This document shows positions 39,001 through 49,624 of a stretch of DNA of 64,000 nucleotides, piece after piece (positions within the stretch are counted from its first letter, which is position 1; each line of letters opens with the position of its first letter). Origin of the DNA: Strix aluco. Taxonomy: Eukaryota; Chordata; Aves; Strigiformes; Strigidae. Both the position numbers and the translations under genes were made by a program. The notes under the pieces are model-generated. The model was not told the origin of the DNA. It searched no databases and saw nothing but the letters and a program-made list of their open reading frames with translations. Location of the stretch: the NCBI RefSeq assembly GCF_031877795.1, contig NC_133932.1, positions 79,225,937 through 79,289,936 on the forward strand, given 5' to 3'.

Positions 39001-42000
39001 ACTTGTAGCATGCCACTATTAGTCCCTAGCTCTCCTCCATCATGTACTTTCTCTTCATCCAGGAGGGCAGGAATGGCTTCCCTGCAGTGGATTTTCTCAA
39101 GCAGAGAGCTACCATCAAGTGTCATTTGCTGGTCCATTGCTTCAAATGATCCTTGAAGCGTTATTACAACTAGAAACTGCTCCAACGATTTCTCTGGTGC
39201 CTTAGCGTGCAGTCACTGCACACAAAATTAAGGGAGAAATGCTCATGTTTAAGGTCTTGCCTGATTGATAATTTCTTGTTTCAGAATCTGAAATAGTCCT
39301 TGATTTGCACTTAAAAAGCTGGACAACTGGAGGTAAATTTCACACAGATATCCTGCTCTTGTACCATTGCTTTGGTACTTCATTGAATAAAGGCACACTA
39401 CTTCATGGCTACAGAAAGCATTTCCAGGTAACAGTGGGAAATTGTGCTTGGTGTCAATGTGGCCAAGGTTTTTGATAAAGATTTCACTTTCTGGACAGGC
39501 TTCATTAGCGCTAGGTTTGTTTCCTCCCCACTAAGAGCCACTATGCAAACGTGCTCACATTTGGTGACGAACAGAGCTAATAAAAACTGGTTTTCCACCC
39601 AACTGATAACTCTTCCCTCAGGCCCTGACTGGCTTGCTCCACCACACAGCTCCTCTCCTGACAGCCTTCCTGACCCCTCTCTCGACACTGTCCTATTTGC
39701 TCACTGCTAATTAGATGGCACGAGGCTGCATTTGCTTTGAGCAGCACCTATGTGACTGCCCGGCCAACACATATGCCGATGGGGCAGCTGACAGGCGACG
39801 CAGATGACCTCCAGCAACAGCTGCTGTGATTTGAGTCTCTCCTCTATCCAGCACTTATTTTTTAATTAAGCTTCATTGTTTGTCTAACATGGTTGAAGTT
39901 GCCCAACAGTTTACAGAGGTATGGCCAGAAACAAAGAGGAAGCATTACCATTCAGGCCTTAATTGTAAATAATATGAAAAAAAAAAATGAGATGGAAAAA
40001 CCTGCCCCATAAAATTACCATCAGCAACTTCTCTTCTCCTACAGGTCTATTTAGAAATTCTTCTCTTAGAGGCTCACTTCCAACTCACACGTTTTAGGCC
40101 AATGGATCCTATATCCTTGGAATTGTGCCGTTTGACTTATCTCAAAATTCAAATATTATTAGTAAACGCAGAGTTGTGAGCAGCACCTAATTAGAATGCC
40201 TTTTAAAACCTTTTTTATATTCAAATGGCAGAGTCACTTGCCCTTCTCTCCACTGCAATACTATCACACCATCTGCTTTGTCTCTGTTTTATTTATTTAT
40301 TTGCTATTGAAGCACTTTGAGGATATTTTCTGCTAGCTTCAGGTTCAATATTTATTGGCGGTACATTCTAGGTTTCTTTTCCTTTTTGCTTGTTCTGTAT
40401 TTCTTTTCATGGTTTCTAGTATTTTATTTTTCATAGTACTAAAAATTATGCTCAACATTTCAAAGGACACAGGGGAATAAAACGGTGCTCTGTACCAAAA
40501 CGTTGAACAATTTTATTTTCCACATTACACCAGTTAATTGAGCTAAGCTGTAAAAAGTGGCTAATGAACAACACAGGTTACAACAGCACAGCCATACAGT
40601 TGATCTTCCTATATGAACATACTGATGCCTCTGTTTAAAAAGCAACAAAACTATTGAATGTTTAATATGTTAAAGGTAAACATTAATGGTTTCAGATCTT
40701 ACAAACACAATGCAAAACAGAGATTTTCAGGAGGAATTTCCACAAAGATAGGAGCCTTCAAATAAAAAGACTGAAAATTACCTCCAAGTTTCACACAAAG
40801 TTAAGTTTAACTTCTATAATGCACAGGGATTACTTGGTACATAGTTATAGACACTCTTCTCTAAAGGGTACAGCAACTGAATCTCCCCCTTCCCATTCTC
40901 CCTTTAATATTTTTCATATTGTTAAGGGCCTGAATACTAACCGCTCCCTGAAAAATAGGAAACTCCTGAGAGAAAACACAACAACTTCTGCAGATTCTTA
41001 CTTTCACAATAGCTTTACCTTCCTTTTTAGCCTTGATGTTTGAGAAAATAACCTCAGGCGGGACAAACTAAACAAATCATACTTTTCCTTAATCTGAAAA
41101 AGACACTACTATTATACACCACAGCAAGAGCTGGCCAGAGACTTCTCAGCTGTAATCACTGTTATTGCAATCATAGGACTGCAGAGAATTAACAAAATAA
41201 AACCAAATCAAATTCATTTCACTTTGATGGTAAGCCATAAACAGCAGCAAACTCCAAGATAATTCAAGAGATGAGAGAGACGAACAGAAAAAAAATCCTC
41301 AACCCCCGAAAGACACCCCATCCTCTTTTCCCATATTCGTAGGAAGACCAGGGTGGCCAGGGAAATGCTCCAAGTCAGCCTGATACCTGCTGTGTTCCCA
41401 GAGCCTCTGAATGATGGGAAGCCCTGTTCCAACCAAATAGTGGTGTCACCACATCCTCTTTCCCTCTTAAAAGAGGTTGATTTTTAAGATTTATTTTCAC
41501 TTATTTACTAATGCAAGGGAAACCTCCTGTATAAGTAGCATGAAAGTCTGCTCAGCATGCCCGCCTCTCTGTGCAAAACTATGTTTTAAACCCACCTCAT
41601 AATGGAAAAAGGCAACTACCAAAGACATACTTGCCATTTCATATAATTTAATAGTAACCTTCCCCTCCTCTGAACTTTCAGGACAAAATCAATGCTATAC
41701 AAACCTGCCAAACAGGAAGCCTAATTATTCTAACATGTGCAACCGAAGCGATAGGGAGTTTCACAGTAAAACTGATAAGGAGAGACATAAAAGACTAATG
41801 AGCAGCCTGACGGTGCTCCGTTGCTGGGCTAGCAAAGGTCCCTACAGAACACCTTTGGTATTGTTCAGTGGGGAGACAGAGGCTGGGACATGTCCAAAAA
41901 TAACACTCAGAGATGGAAGAAATGAATGCACAATGTCTACAGCTCAAGTGGTTAATCCAGGCACAGAAAAAAATTATTTGAAAGAGGTAACCAACAGAAA

Positions 42001-42583
42001 AATGCATGATGCAGAGTAGAAAGAGCCAATTAAATGTACACAGGTTACTGAGCAGCAAGACCCTTTATGCCACATTTGCTACTTGAATAAATTGACAATG
42101 TCTTCTTGACCTATGCCTGTGGTGTAGGTGACTGAAAATAAGGGTCCATGACTAAAGAGATGGAGTCGTCAGTATTACTAGTGACCAGTGATCAAACAAC
42201 TGGTCCTGCAATAACCAGGAGTGAAAGACGCAGAAAGGCCAACAGTGGCCAGCAGAAGCAGCAGCCCCGGACTGGAGAAGGAAACACCAAACAACACCAA
42301 CTCTCTCCTATTACTGCTAGGTTTTCCAGTTTACCAGTAAATCATCTTTTGACCTATAAAAATGCATGCTCTTCCCTAGCAATATTTTGTACAAGACAAT
42401 CCAGGTACACAAGCAGCTTGCCCCAGAGGCAGTGCTCCCATTTCCTCTGTGTATACAAACGTACTGCCAGCGCTCAGACACAGTTGTTTCAAGCAGGGAT
42501 GGCTTGCTACCAATATCTCTGTTCAGAAAGTCACAGCTTCTCCTCAGACAAACCTGTCCACGTGACACATCCCCAGCTGCAGA

Positions 42584-42638
42584 ATTTCTATAATACTTTG
42601 TGTATTATACACTAAAATACCTTGTGTATTATAGAAAT
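42584..42638. repeat. Nested inverted repeat (13-bp perfect arms)
   Basis: The arm ATTTCTATAATAC (42584-42596) is exactly complementary to GTATTATAGAAAT (42626-42638) with a 29-nt loop. The loop contains GTATTATAC (42602-42610), so the unit also has internal direct repeats (TTGTGTATTATA twice). It can form a stem or alternative hairpins, or may be a fragment of a palindromic AT-rich element. No function is evident. Confidence 0.9.
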
Positions 42639-45600
42639 AGATGCTTTGGGAAGACCTGTACCTTGGGGGATGAGTGGAAGGTTCCCTTCGGTTGCACGAC
42701 TTACCCTTTCACTTCTGTGTTAACACACCCAATGAGGGAGAGAGCTTGAAATGGCAATTTAAAGAGCCTTACAAGACAGTAGAATCACACATCAAATTGG
42801 AGTATAATAGTCTCTTAATGTACTTTCATTATGGCAAATTCAGCCACCCTGCAAGTTCCAGACCATAACTTTAGCCCCCCAAGTCAGCATATTTGGAAGG
42901 AAACAGGGATTGAAATTGTCGTTAACATTACTACTCACTTGAGAAATCTTGTACCATGGGACAGCAACCTCCAGCACAGATGCCAAGGTAGCCAAAAAAA
43001 TGATTTTAATGGCAAGCAGCAGAGCGCTGCAAGGCAAGGCATCACCGGTGAGGGAACCAGCAACACCATCTCAAAGACACAATCTCCCACTTTTCAGTGG
43101 GCTTTACCACTACATCCAATGTACAACCTGGGAAAGAAAACAGTCTGGAAACACCATCCTTGCCTTATACTAAAATACCACCCAACCCCCTGAGTATTTC
43201 TCATGCCTAATAACAAACATGTATTGTACAGAAATTTACTAGTGTAAACCTCAGTATCCAGATTTCATGGCTTGAGAAAGTTCTTTGCTCCATTTTATGC
43301 TGTGACACAAAGCCAGATTTTACCGTACAGATTTTACTGCGTAACATTCAAGGGCACATTACAAAAAATGGCAGTTCCCTCCGAGATCAACAGAAAACAG
43401 AACTTAGCACCTCCGTGAACTTCACCAACAAAGCTTCATTTTATTTGAGTACCAACTAACAGAGCCACCATTCTTTTTCTCTTTAAGTCCTTTTTGACAA
43501 CCAAACATTAAAAATAATTTCCCCCATTTATATTTCCACACTGAAAAAAAAAATGTAGTTGCATACCCTGTTTCTCAAATCCTCCAAAAGGCGTATCATA
43601 TTTTCATTTCTCATAATATTTAATCAAGTCTACTTCATTACAGACAAGGCTAAAAAGCTCATCATGCTGCAATTGATTACCAACAACATAGTGCCCACAT
43701 CTGATAAAGACTGACCTAATTGTCTGATTCATGTACATTTCTGCAGGCCAAATTTACTGACATTTTGCACAAATTCAAAGCTGACTGAGCCTGATGATCT
43801 TTTGTATCTCTGTAATTAGTCTTCTGTGCCTTTGCAAGCAGACAAGCAAGTTGCCCCTTTACTCTCCCTATTTCAGTAGAACACCTGTAAACTATAAACT
43901 TCACCATCTACTCAGCACCTACCAGTCAGAAAAGTACATGCAAAAAAAAAAAAAAGTACACAAACTGCAATCTTTCAAAGTCATGAAATTAAATCTGGAA
44001 AGGCGATCTTAAGATAAACATGACAATTTCTAAAAGAAGAAACAGAAAAAGCAGGACAAGTTGGTGGACTCAAATTCAATAAACAGCATTTTTATCATAC
44101 TTTTCTAAAAAAGACAATATAAAATAAGGACACTGGCATAGACAAGCATTAAGAAAAATTGGTGAAAAAAACCCCAACAAACCAGAAACCAAAATCAGTA
44201 AGTTTAGTCCCTATCACTAACATCGCAGCACAGTATGAAAAGTATAATGCGAATACATTGATTCTGCGCTAGAATGTAACCAAATTAATAACACAGAGGT
44301 TTAACAGCAGAAGACATCCACTAGAACTTCATTTATGTAGATAATCAGGTTTTGGAAACCGATCCTACAGTTGCAAAAAATGTTTCCTAATTATGAACAT
44401 AAGTTTAAAAAGATGAGTCAAGTCAATTCTACTGAAGTGAAGTCTTGGATCCGGATCTCTGCTGCAGTCAGCAAGACGCATATCTGCATTTCCCCAAGCG
44501 AAGCAGAGGGGCGGGTGAGGTCAGAGCACTGACTTACACTTCAAATTCCAGTCTCGGGAAAGAGGGATGGACAGCCATTAACCATCAGAGAAGACAAACG
44601 TTGTTCTCTGCACAGTTTTGCACCTTGCAAAACCTGAGGGGTCACACTCAGCCAGAGACGTGCACGTGATTCTTTAGCCCACTAGGCAGCCCTGAAATTC
44701 CTCTGCCTGCCAGACAACTTGTCACTGCAAACACTGTGAAAACAATATGGTCCCATGGACCATCTTCCCCAGCTTGGTGCCCTAACAGATCCCAGTTTGG
44801 GAGTCACTGCACCAGTCACCCTTTTAGAAATCCATGCCCAAAAGCAAGACTTAATGCAAAGATATTTCAAACCAGAGAAACGTTTCTTTTGCATAGCTCC
44901 ATCATGAAGCATACATAATCTAAAAAGCTGCCAGCACTGGCAGCCTCATATCCATCAGTGTCAAGAATTTTTATATTTTTTTAAAAAGAGCTGCTAATTT
45001 TCATCATACATGAATTTCTTAAGTGGAAGTTTGGATTTTTTCTTAAGTCAAATTAATCTAAAATCAGCAGGGAAAATTTACCTGATAGCTTTATAAATTC
45101 AGAATTCTCTAACTAAATTTTAATGCAGAAATACATCTCCTAAAGCAAGTCTTGCTATTTTCTTTTTCAAAACACCACATTTAAGTGGTGTTTCCCCTTT
45201 GGTCATTTATCATCAACAATTTTCTTTCAAAAAGTTTGGTTAGAAATAGCATGCTTTAAGATATTGATTACAAAATGACTAATGAACTGTGTCAACCTGG
45301 AGTGGGGGGGAAAAAAGAAAAAAATATTTCCAATTTGAAGTCCAGCCATTAAATAAAAATCAGGCTTTGGTATAACACATTCAATCTCTTACCTACTTTT
45401 GACATTCTGAAGTCCCATGTTACTGTGGGTTAAACATTTCGCTCACTTTCCTAGTTTATTGGCTTGTTGAAGAAAACAGAGTGCAGAAGAAAAAAAACAC
45501 AATTTAACTGGCTATATACAAGATATTGCAAAAAAAATGAGCAGAGAAATACATCTTTCTAACCCCTTCCCTTGGATGATGACAGTTGGCCCTATTGCCA

Positions 45601-45879
45601 ACGATCCCTTCCACAGCTACACTTGAACATAAGTCTGTGGGGATAAAAGAACTTACAGCGTGTTTGGGCTGACATAGCAATGTCTAAGCTTTGAAAAATA
45701 GCCATTGTAATTCAGCGCATTACGTATAACCCCTCATCTTTGTGAGTTACAAAGGAAAAAGACTCTACCCAATCCTTGAGCAAAACCACACCTAAGAGAA
45801 TGAAGCTCTGAATTAGAAAGCAAATCCATTAAGCGGGATCCCCCAAGCCACCAGGTTGTTACACTTTGCTCAGCACCGG

Positions 45880-46110
45880 ACACTGCTGATAGCAGGGAAG
45901 GCCAGGGCAACGGGGGACGACGAGCTCTCACCTGGCCTCATGAACCGGGCTGGTCCTTACGCACGCAGAGTTTACCAGTCAGGTGCACGTCGGGGTAACT
46001 ACAAGCCCCAGGAGGCAACGCGGCGGGCAGAGCGCACGCAGCTCCCAGCCTGTCGTGCCAGCCAGCACAGAGTTTCGAGACCCCGGCAGGTCGGACACGT
46101 GAGGCATAGC
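45880..46110. promoter_or_regulatory. Small CpG-enriched patch beside the FARP1 island
   Basis: CpG dinucleotides (GGACGACGAG, TTACGCACGCAG, GTGCACGTCGGGG, CAACGCGGCGGG) are far denser here than in the surrounding AT-rich intron. The patch lies about 0.6 kb from the main CpG island. It might be a minor or alternative promoter, or a decaying island edge. No start site can be set. Confidence 0.4.
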
Positions 46111-47352
46111 TAAGAGGATTTTGTACTTTCTTGGTACACCGGACCATTTCTAAAACACTCTTATCCACTACTTAGCTAGATACCGCAATTCTCGCATAAA
46201 CATCCCTAAGTACGGGAAGGGGATATCTTAATTCAAGAGAACATTTGGGGCTATTCTTAACTGGACTCCTTCAGAATTTTATTTTTGTTGGCTCGATTCC
46301 AACATCAGCTGCTTGCTGTAAATACATATTGGAAGCAATACAAGGAGCAAGAGTCAAAGTATCTGAGAGAGACAAATAATAAAACAGCTGAGCAATACTG
46401 CTCCTTTAGAGCAATCATCTTCCCACTCTCCAGGGACAAATCTCTTTGAAGGAACCCTGGTAAGAAGGCTGTGACCGAAAAAAAAAAGATATGCTACGCA
46501 TTTCATTTATTTCATGCCAGCAATCAAGCAAATCCAGCAACTTCAAAAAAAAAACCAAACTCCACAGAGTTTGCGTCTGCTTTAAAAAAAGAAAAAAAAA
46601 AAAAGGCAAAGCAGCCAAATCACAAAAGATAAGGCCTACTACACATGAGCTCCCACTCTGAAAATAAACTGTTTACTCAAAACTTTCCCCAGCGGTTCAC
46701 GCCTGCCCGAGGCCGGCCATACCGAAGAGCGGGAAACACTCGGGTTTGGAAGCGACGAACTTTCCAGCCCGGGCCCGGGCGCGGCCACGGCCGAGGCGTC
46801 GAGGGAACCAGGCCGAGGCCACCCCGGCGCACCCCTGGGTGCGAAGGCGGAGGGAGCACCGGGCGGCGGCGGCCGTTACAGCCACTCGGGGAGCCCGGGG
46901 CGGCGCTGGCCGGGGGCGAGCGGGGAGCCCAGCCCACGCCCACCGCCGCCGGGGCCTGGGCCGGGCCGCCCCGTCCCCCCCGAGCCGCCCCGGGGCCGAG
47001 GCGCGGGAGGCCGGCGCGCTGCCCTCGCACACCCCCCCCGGGGCGGCACCTCCCCGCTGGCTGCCGGCCTAGGAGAAACCTTTCCTCGGGCCGGCGCGGA
47101 CTCCCGTCCCTCCAACTCCGCCCGTCACCGAGCGTCCCCTCAGGGCTCCCGCCCCGCCGCAGGGCAACCGCCCCGGGGGACGCCCTCGCCGCCGGGGCCG
47201 GGTCCCAGCCCAGAGTTGGGGGGGGCGAAACAAAAGGCACCAAGTTGCGCGGCCGCCCCCCGCCGCCGCCCGGACTGCGCCCGGCCGCGGTGGCCTGAGG
47301 GAAGGGAGGAGGGAGGGCGGTCAGGGAGCCGCTCGGCGCGGAGCCTCCCCGC

Positions 47353-47376
47353 GGATTACCCGCGGTAATAGGATTA
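47353..47376 (+). promoter_or_regulatory. Paired GGATTA (K50-homeodomain type) sites in the island
   Basis: Two GGATTA words at 47353-47358 and 47371-47376, the core bound by OTX, PITX and GSC-type homeodomains, flank a near-palindrome ATTACC-CGC-GGTAAT (47355-47369). They sit in the only AT-containing patch of the island, about 220 bp into intron 1. The motif is short, so binding is only a possibility. The same bases contain an alternative donor-like GGTAAT on the minus strand. Confidence 0.3.
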
Positions 47377-47577
47377 AGCGGGGTTGAGCGGCGCCCGCGG
47401 GGGGCCCGCCGGGCAGCGCGGCCCCGCGGCTGTCACCGCCCCGGGAGGGGGCGGCGGTGCCGGCGCTCCCGGCCGCCGGCTCCCCCACGCCCCCGCCGCC
47501 TGCCCCGCCGAGCCCTGGCCGCGGTGCCACCCGCCGCCGCTCCCGCCCGGCCCCATTGTTCGCCGTGCCGCCCTTAC

Positions 47578-47673
47578 CGTGCGCGGGGCTGGGGCTGCGC
47601 GGGCTCCCGCGGGCTCTCCTCGCTGCGGCTGGTGCAGGGGCAGTCGCGCTTGGCCGCCGGAGGTCCGAGCCAT
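47578..47673 (-). other. Upstream ORF 2 in FARP1 leader, exon-1 part (32 codons)
   Basis: An ATG at 47673-47671 (T at -3, G at +4, so only moderate context) overlaps the stop of upstream ORF 1. It reads MARTSGGQARLPLH... to the donor in phase 0. After splicing to exon 2 it gains ATA then TAA at 5335-5333, for 33 codons in total. The stop lies 19 nt before the FARP1 ATG, a distance usually too short for efficient re-initiation, so it would be expected to dampen FARP1 translation. Confidence 0.45.
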
Positions 47674-47777
47674 TAAAAGCTCCGCGGGGAGGAGAAGGAG
47701 AAGGCGGCGGCAGGAGTGGCGGTGGGGGGAGGAGGAGGAGGAGGACAGCGGGGGGCTCGCAGGAGCAGGGTCGCCAT
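47673..47777 (-). other. Upstream ORF 1 in FARP1 leader (34 codons)
   Basis: An ATG at 47777-47775 in strong context (G at -3, G at +4) opens a 34-codon frame, MATLLLRAPRC followed by a seven-proline run, that ends at TAA 47675-47673. It is in the same frame as FARP1 across the inferred splice. Its stop overlaps the next ATG by one base (TAATG). It is present in the mRNA only if transcription starts upstream of 47777. The peptide resembles nothing I know, so a role would be in translational control. Confidence 0.45.
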
Positions 47778-47843
47778 GTCCAGCCTTGCAGCGGGGGGAG
47801 CCCACCGGGCCGGGCGCTGAGGAGGACGGGGGCAGGCGGCGAC

Positions 47844-47858
47844 GGGGGGGGGGGGGGG
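47844..47858 (+). repeat. G15 homopolymer in CpG island
   Basis: Fifteen consecutive G lie on the plus strand (C15 in the FARP1 sense direction). More G runs follow downstream (AGAGGGGGGTCC), so a quadruplex could form. Runs of this type are prone to length error in sequencing and assembly. Confidence 0.9.
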
Positions 47859-48033
47859 AGAGGGGGGTCCCGCTGCCGCCTGCAGACCGGGGGAGCGGGA
47901 ACTGGACGCCGCTCGCCGCGCTGCCGCGGCTGCACCTCCCCTAACCCTGCCCCCTCCCGGAGGGGGAGCCGCCGGCGGGAGGAGGCGGCCGAGAGCCCCC
48001 TCCAGCGTTCACAGGCGGCGGCAGCGGCTCGCC

Positions 48034-48108
48034 ATGGCCGCTCGGCTCGGCGCGGCCGGCGGCGGAGGGGAGCGGGGTGCCCGCCTCGGCGGAGCCGCCC
48101 GGCCGCAG
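48034..48108 (+). other. Possible divergent first exon on the plus strand
   Basis: An ATG at 48034 in near-ideal context (CTCGCCATGG) opens 25 codons (MAARLGAAGGGGERG...) that run in frame to CAG|GTACCC, a fair splice donor with GT at 48109-48110. CpG-island promoters often start transcription both ways, so this could be the first exon of a divergent transcript. Such a start-plus-donor pair can also arise by chance in DNA this GC-rich, and no partner exon is recognised. The peptide resembles no protein I know. Confidence 0.2.
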
Positions 48109-48176
48109 GTACCCGGCAGCCCGTCGGGGGGAGGGGAGGAGGGGCAGCGACCACCGCCCTGCGCCGCTGCGGTGCC

Positions 48177-48193
48177 GGGGGGGGGGGGGGGGG
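48177..48193 (+). repeat. G17 homopolymer in CpG island
   Basis: Seventeen consecutive G on the plus strand, the longest G run in the window. Several GGGG/GGGGG runs lie 20-60 bases before it, so it belongs to a quadruplex-prone segment. The exact length should be treated as uncertain. Confidence 0.9.
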
Positions 48194-49624
48194 CTCCAGG
48201 CACCCGCCCTCCTCCTCCTCCTCCCGGGCACCAGAAGGGGCGAGCAGCGCCCAGGTGGCCGCGGCGGAAGGGAAGGGTTAAGCCCGGCTGCAGCCTCGCA
48301 GCTGGGGGAGCGGAGGGCGGCTCCGAGTAGGGATGGCGGGGCCTCCCGTCCCGCCTTCGAGCGGCTGCCCCGGGGCGAGGCAGCGCGGAGGCCCTGCGCG
48401 GTCACTGCCCCTCTCTGTGGATTTCGGGGACCGTCCGACGTAGGTGCCCTGATGGGCAGGGGCACCCCGCTTGAGGGCTGTCCCCTGCTGCCCTTGGAGA
48501 CGGAGCTGGTTCCCTGGCCGGCAGCGGGGAGGCTGTGAAACTAGGTGGCTCGGTCGGGAGGAACCAGAGCATTGCCTCAGGGGGTCTGGGCAAACCCATT
48601 AATACCCCAGCTTTTCTGCTTTAGGGGGAGGCTCCAGGAATTAACGGCGAACAGATCAATGCTTGATTTACGAAGAGGTAGCCCTCCACGCTCAAGTGCT
48701 TGCCTGAGAAGCCAAAGGACTAGCTGTATGGATAGCGTATTCACATTTACAATTACTAGTTCGTAACCTATATTTTCTTCCTAGTTAGACAACCACAGAT
48801 AACAGCACTGTAAAATTTAACAAGTAGTAGCAATCTGAGCTTCAAGGGCATACTCTCCAGTATGTAAGTAGAAAGGAGACCACCAGGCAAGGGCTGGGGC
48901 TGTGCCTTTTCCAGAGACCCTGTACATTGCCTCAGAGAAGATTTGGAGCTAGAGCAAAAAGGCTGTCACAGCTAGGACCAGCATAGCTGCCTGCATACAG
49001 CAGCACTTAAAACACCACTGTCCATTTGCATAACTGAAGTGTTGGGGTGTGCATCTCTTCGAGTCTTTTCCAGTCTTTTTTCAGGAAGAAGACTGGGTGG
49101 TGCACACAAATGAGTGACGCAGGGGAGACACTTCAGATCTTTGAAGTTCTCTCAGTGACCCAGGAGGGAGCAGTAAACTAAGTGTGTATTTATAAAGTAA
49201 CCCTTCTGAGCACTTAGCATTTAAATACAATTTAAGGAGTCCAATTACTATCTCCAGTTTTTAATCACTGGAGAAAAGAGAAATTACGTGTGAACGCTAT
49301 AAATATTTTTTTTTTGTCTAAGCCTTGGCCTTGCTTAATCCCCAAAAGACAAATTCCTCTGCTGTCAACAGCAGTGCCTCTGTGCACAAACACCTCACTA
49401 CAATTACCTCAATGCATATGCCAACCAACCTTGTGAGATCATTTCTTTGGTCAGCCCTGAAACCTTAATATACATTACTGACTGAAAGGCTGCAAATTGC
49501 CTTTAGCTGTCAATACTTGGTAAGATAGTAATTATGGTCGTTTTCCCCCAGACATTTTCCACACAAAATGTACGGTCTGTCTGTAGAAGATCAAGAAGAA
49601 ATATTACATTCTCATTCTGAAAAC

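Larger units (their letters stand above)
36068..46689 (-). other. FARP1: FARP1 intron 1, part nearest exon 1
   Basis: There are no coding exons I can support in these 10.6 kb. Notable content is a stretch at about 37880-38100 and another at about 39690-40340 that look non-random and might be conserved regulatory DNA, a nested inverted repeat at 42584-42638, and a small CpG-enriched patch at 45880-46110 just outside the main CpG island. The 155-codon plus-strand frame at 42148-42615 has no domain or repeat content I know. Confidence 0.65.
47578..47900 (-). other. FARP1: Inferred FARP1 non-coding exon 1 (5' end uncertain)
   Basis: The minus strand has a strong donor, CACG|GTAAGG, with GT at 47577-47576, making 47578 the last exon base. 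It is the best donor match I see in the island on this strand; a weaker GGTAAT lies at 47359. Joined to exon 2 at 5338, it gives a leader whose FARP1 frame has an in-frame TAA at 47675-47673 and is open from there to the ATG, without any earlier in-frame ATG in between. The upstream boundary given here is only a placeholder, because no start-site signal can be read. Confidence 0.55.
46690..48440 (-). promoter_or_regulatory. FARP1: CpG island; FARP1 promoter region
   Basis: About 1.75 kb of very GC-rich, CpG-dense sequence stands out from AT-rich flanks. It has many GC-box-like GGGCGG/CCGCCC words and no obvious TATA box. It lies in the expected upstream position for the FARP1 coding exon on the minus strand, and I assign the promoter to it by position. 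Long frames of 80-277 codons in every phase, rich in Pro, Ala, Arg and Gly, are artefacts of the composition. Two G homopolymers (15 and 17 nt) lie inside. The start site cannot be placed exactly; I expect it between about 47780 and 48300. Confidence 0.85.

Noticed and set aside
42148..42615. 155-codon plus-strand open frame
   Set aside because: No domain, no codon pattern, no acceptor or donor giving a sensible exon; likely chance.
47374..47805. 143-codon minus-strand frame starting at 47805 as a long upstream ORF
   Set aside because: The codon at 47805-47803 is GTG, not ATG. Only the ATG at 47673 within it is kept as an upstream ORF.
47321..48154. 277-codon minus-strand open frame in the CpG island (and similar frames of 100-274 codons on both strands)
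   Set aside because: Composition is Pro/Ala/Arg/Gly in every phase because stops are rare in GC-rich DNA; frames overlap on both strands and no domain is visible.
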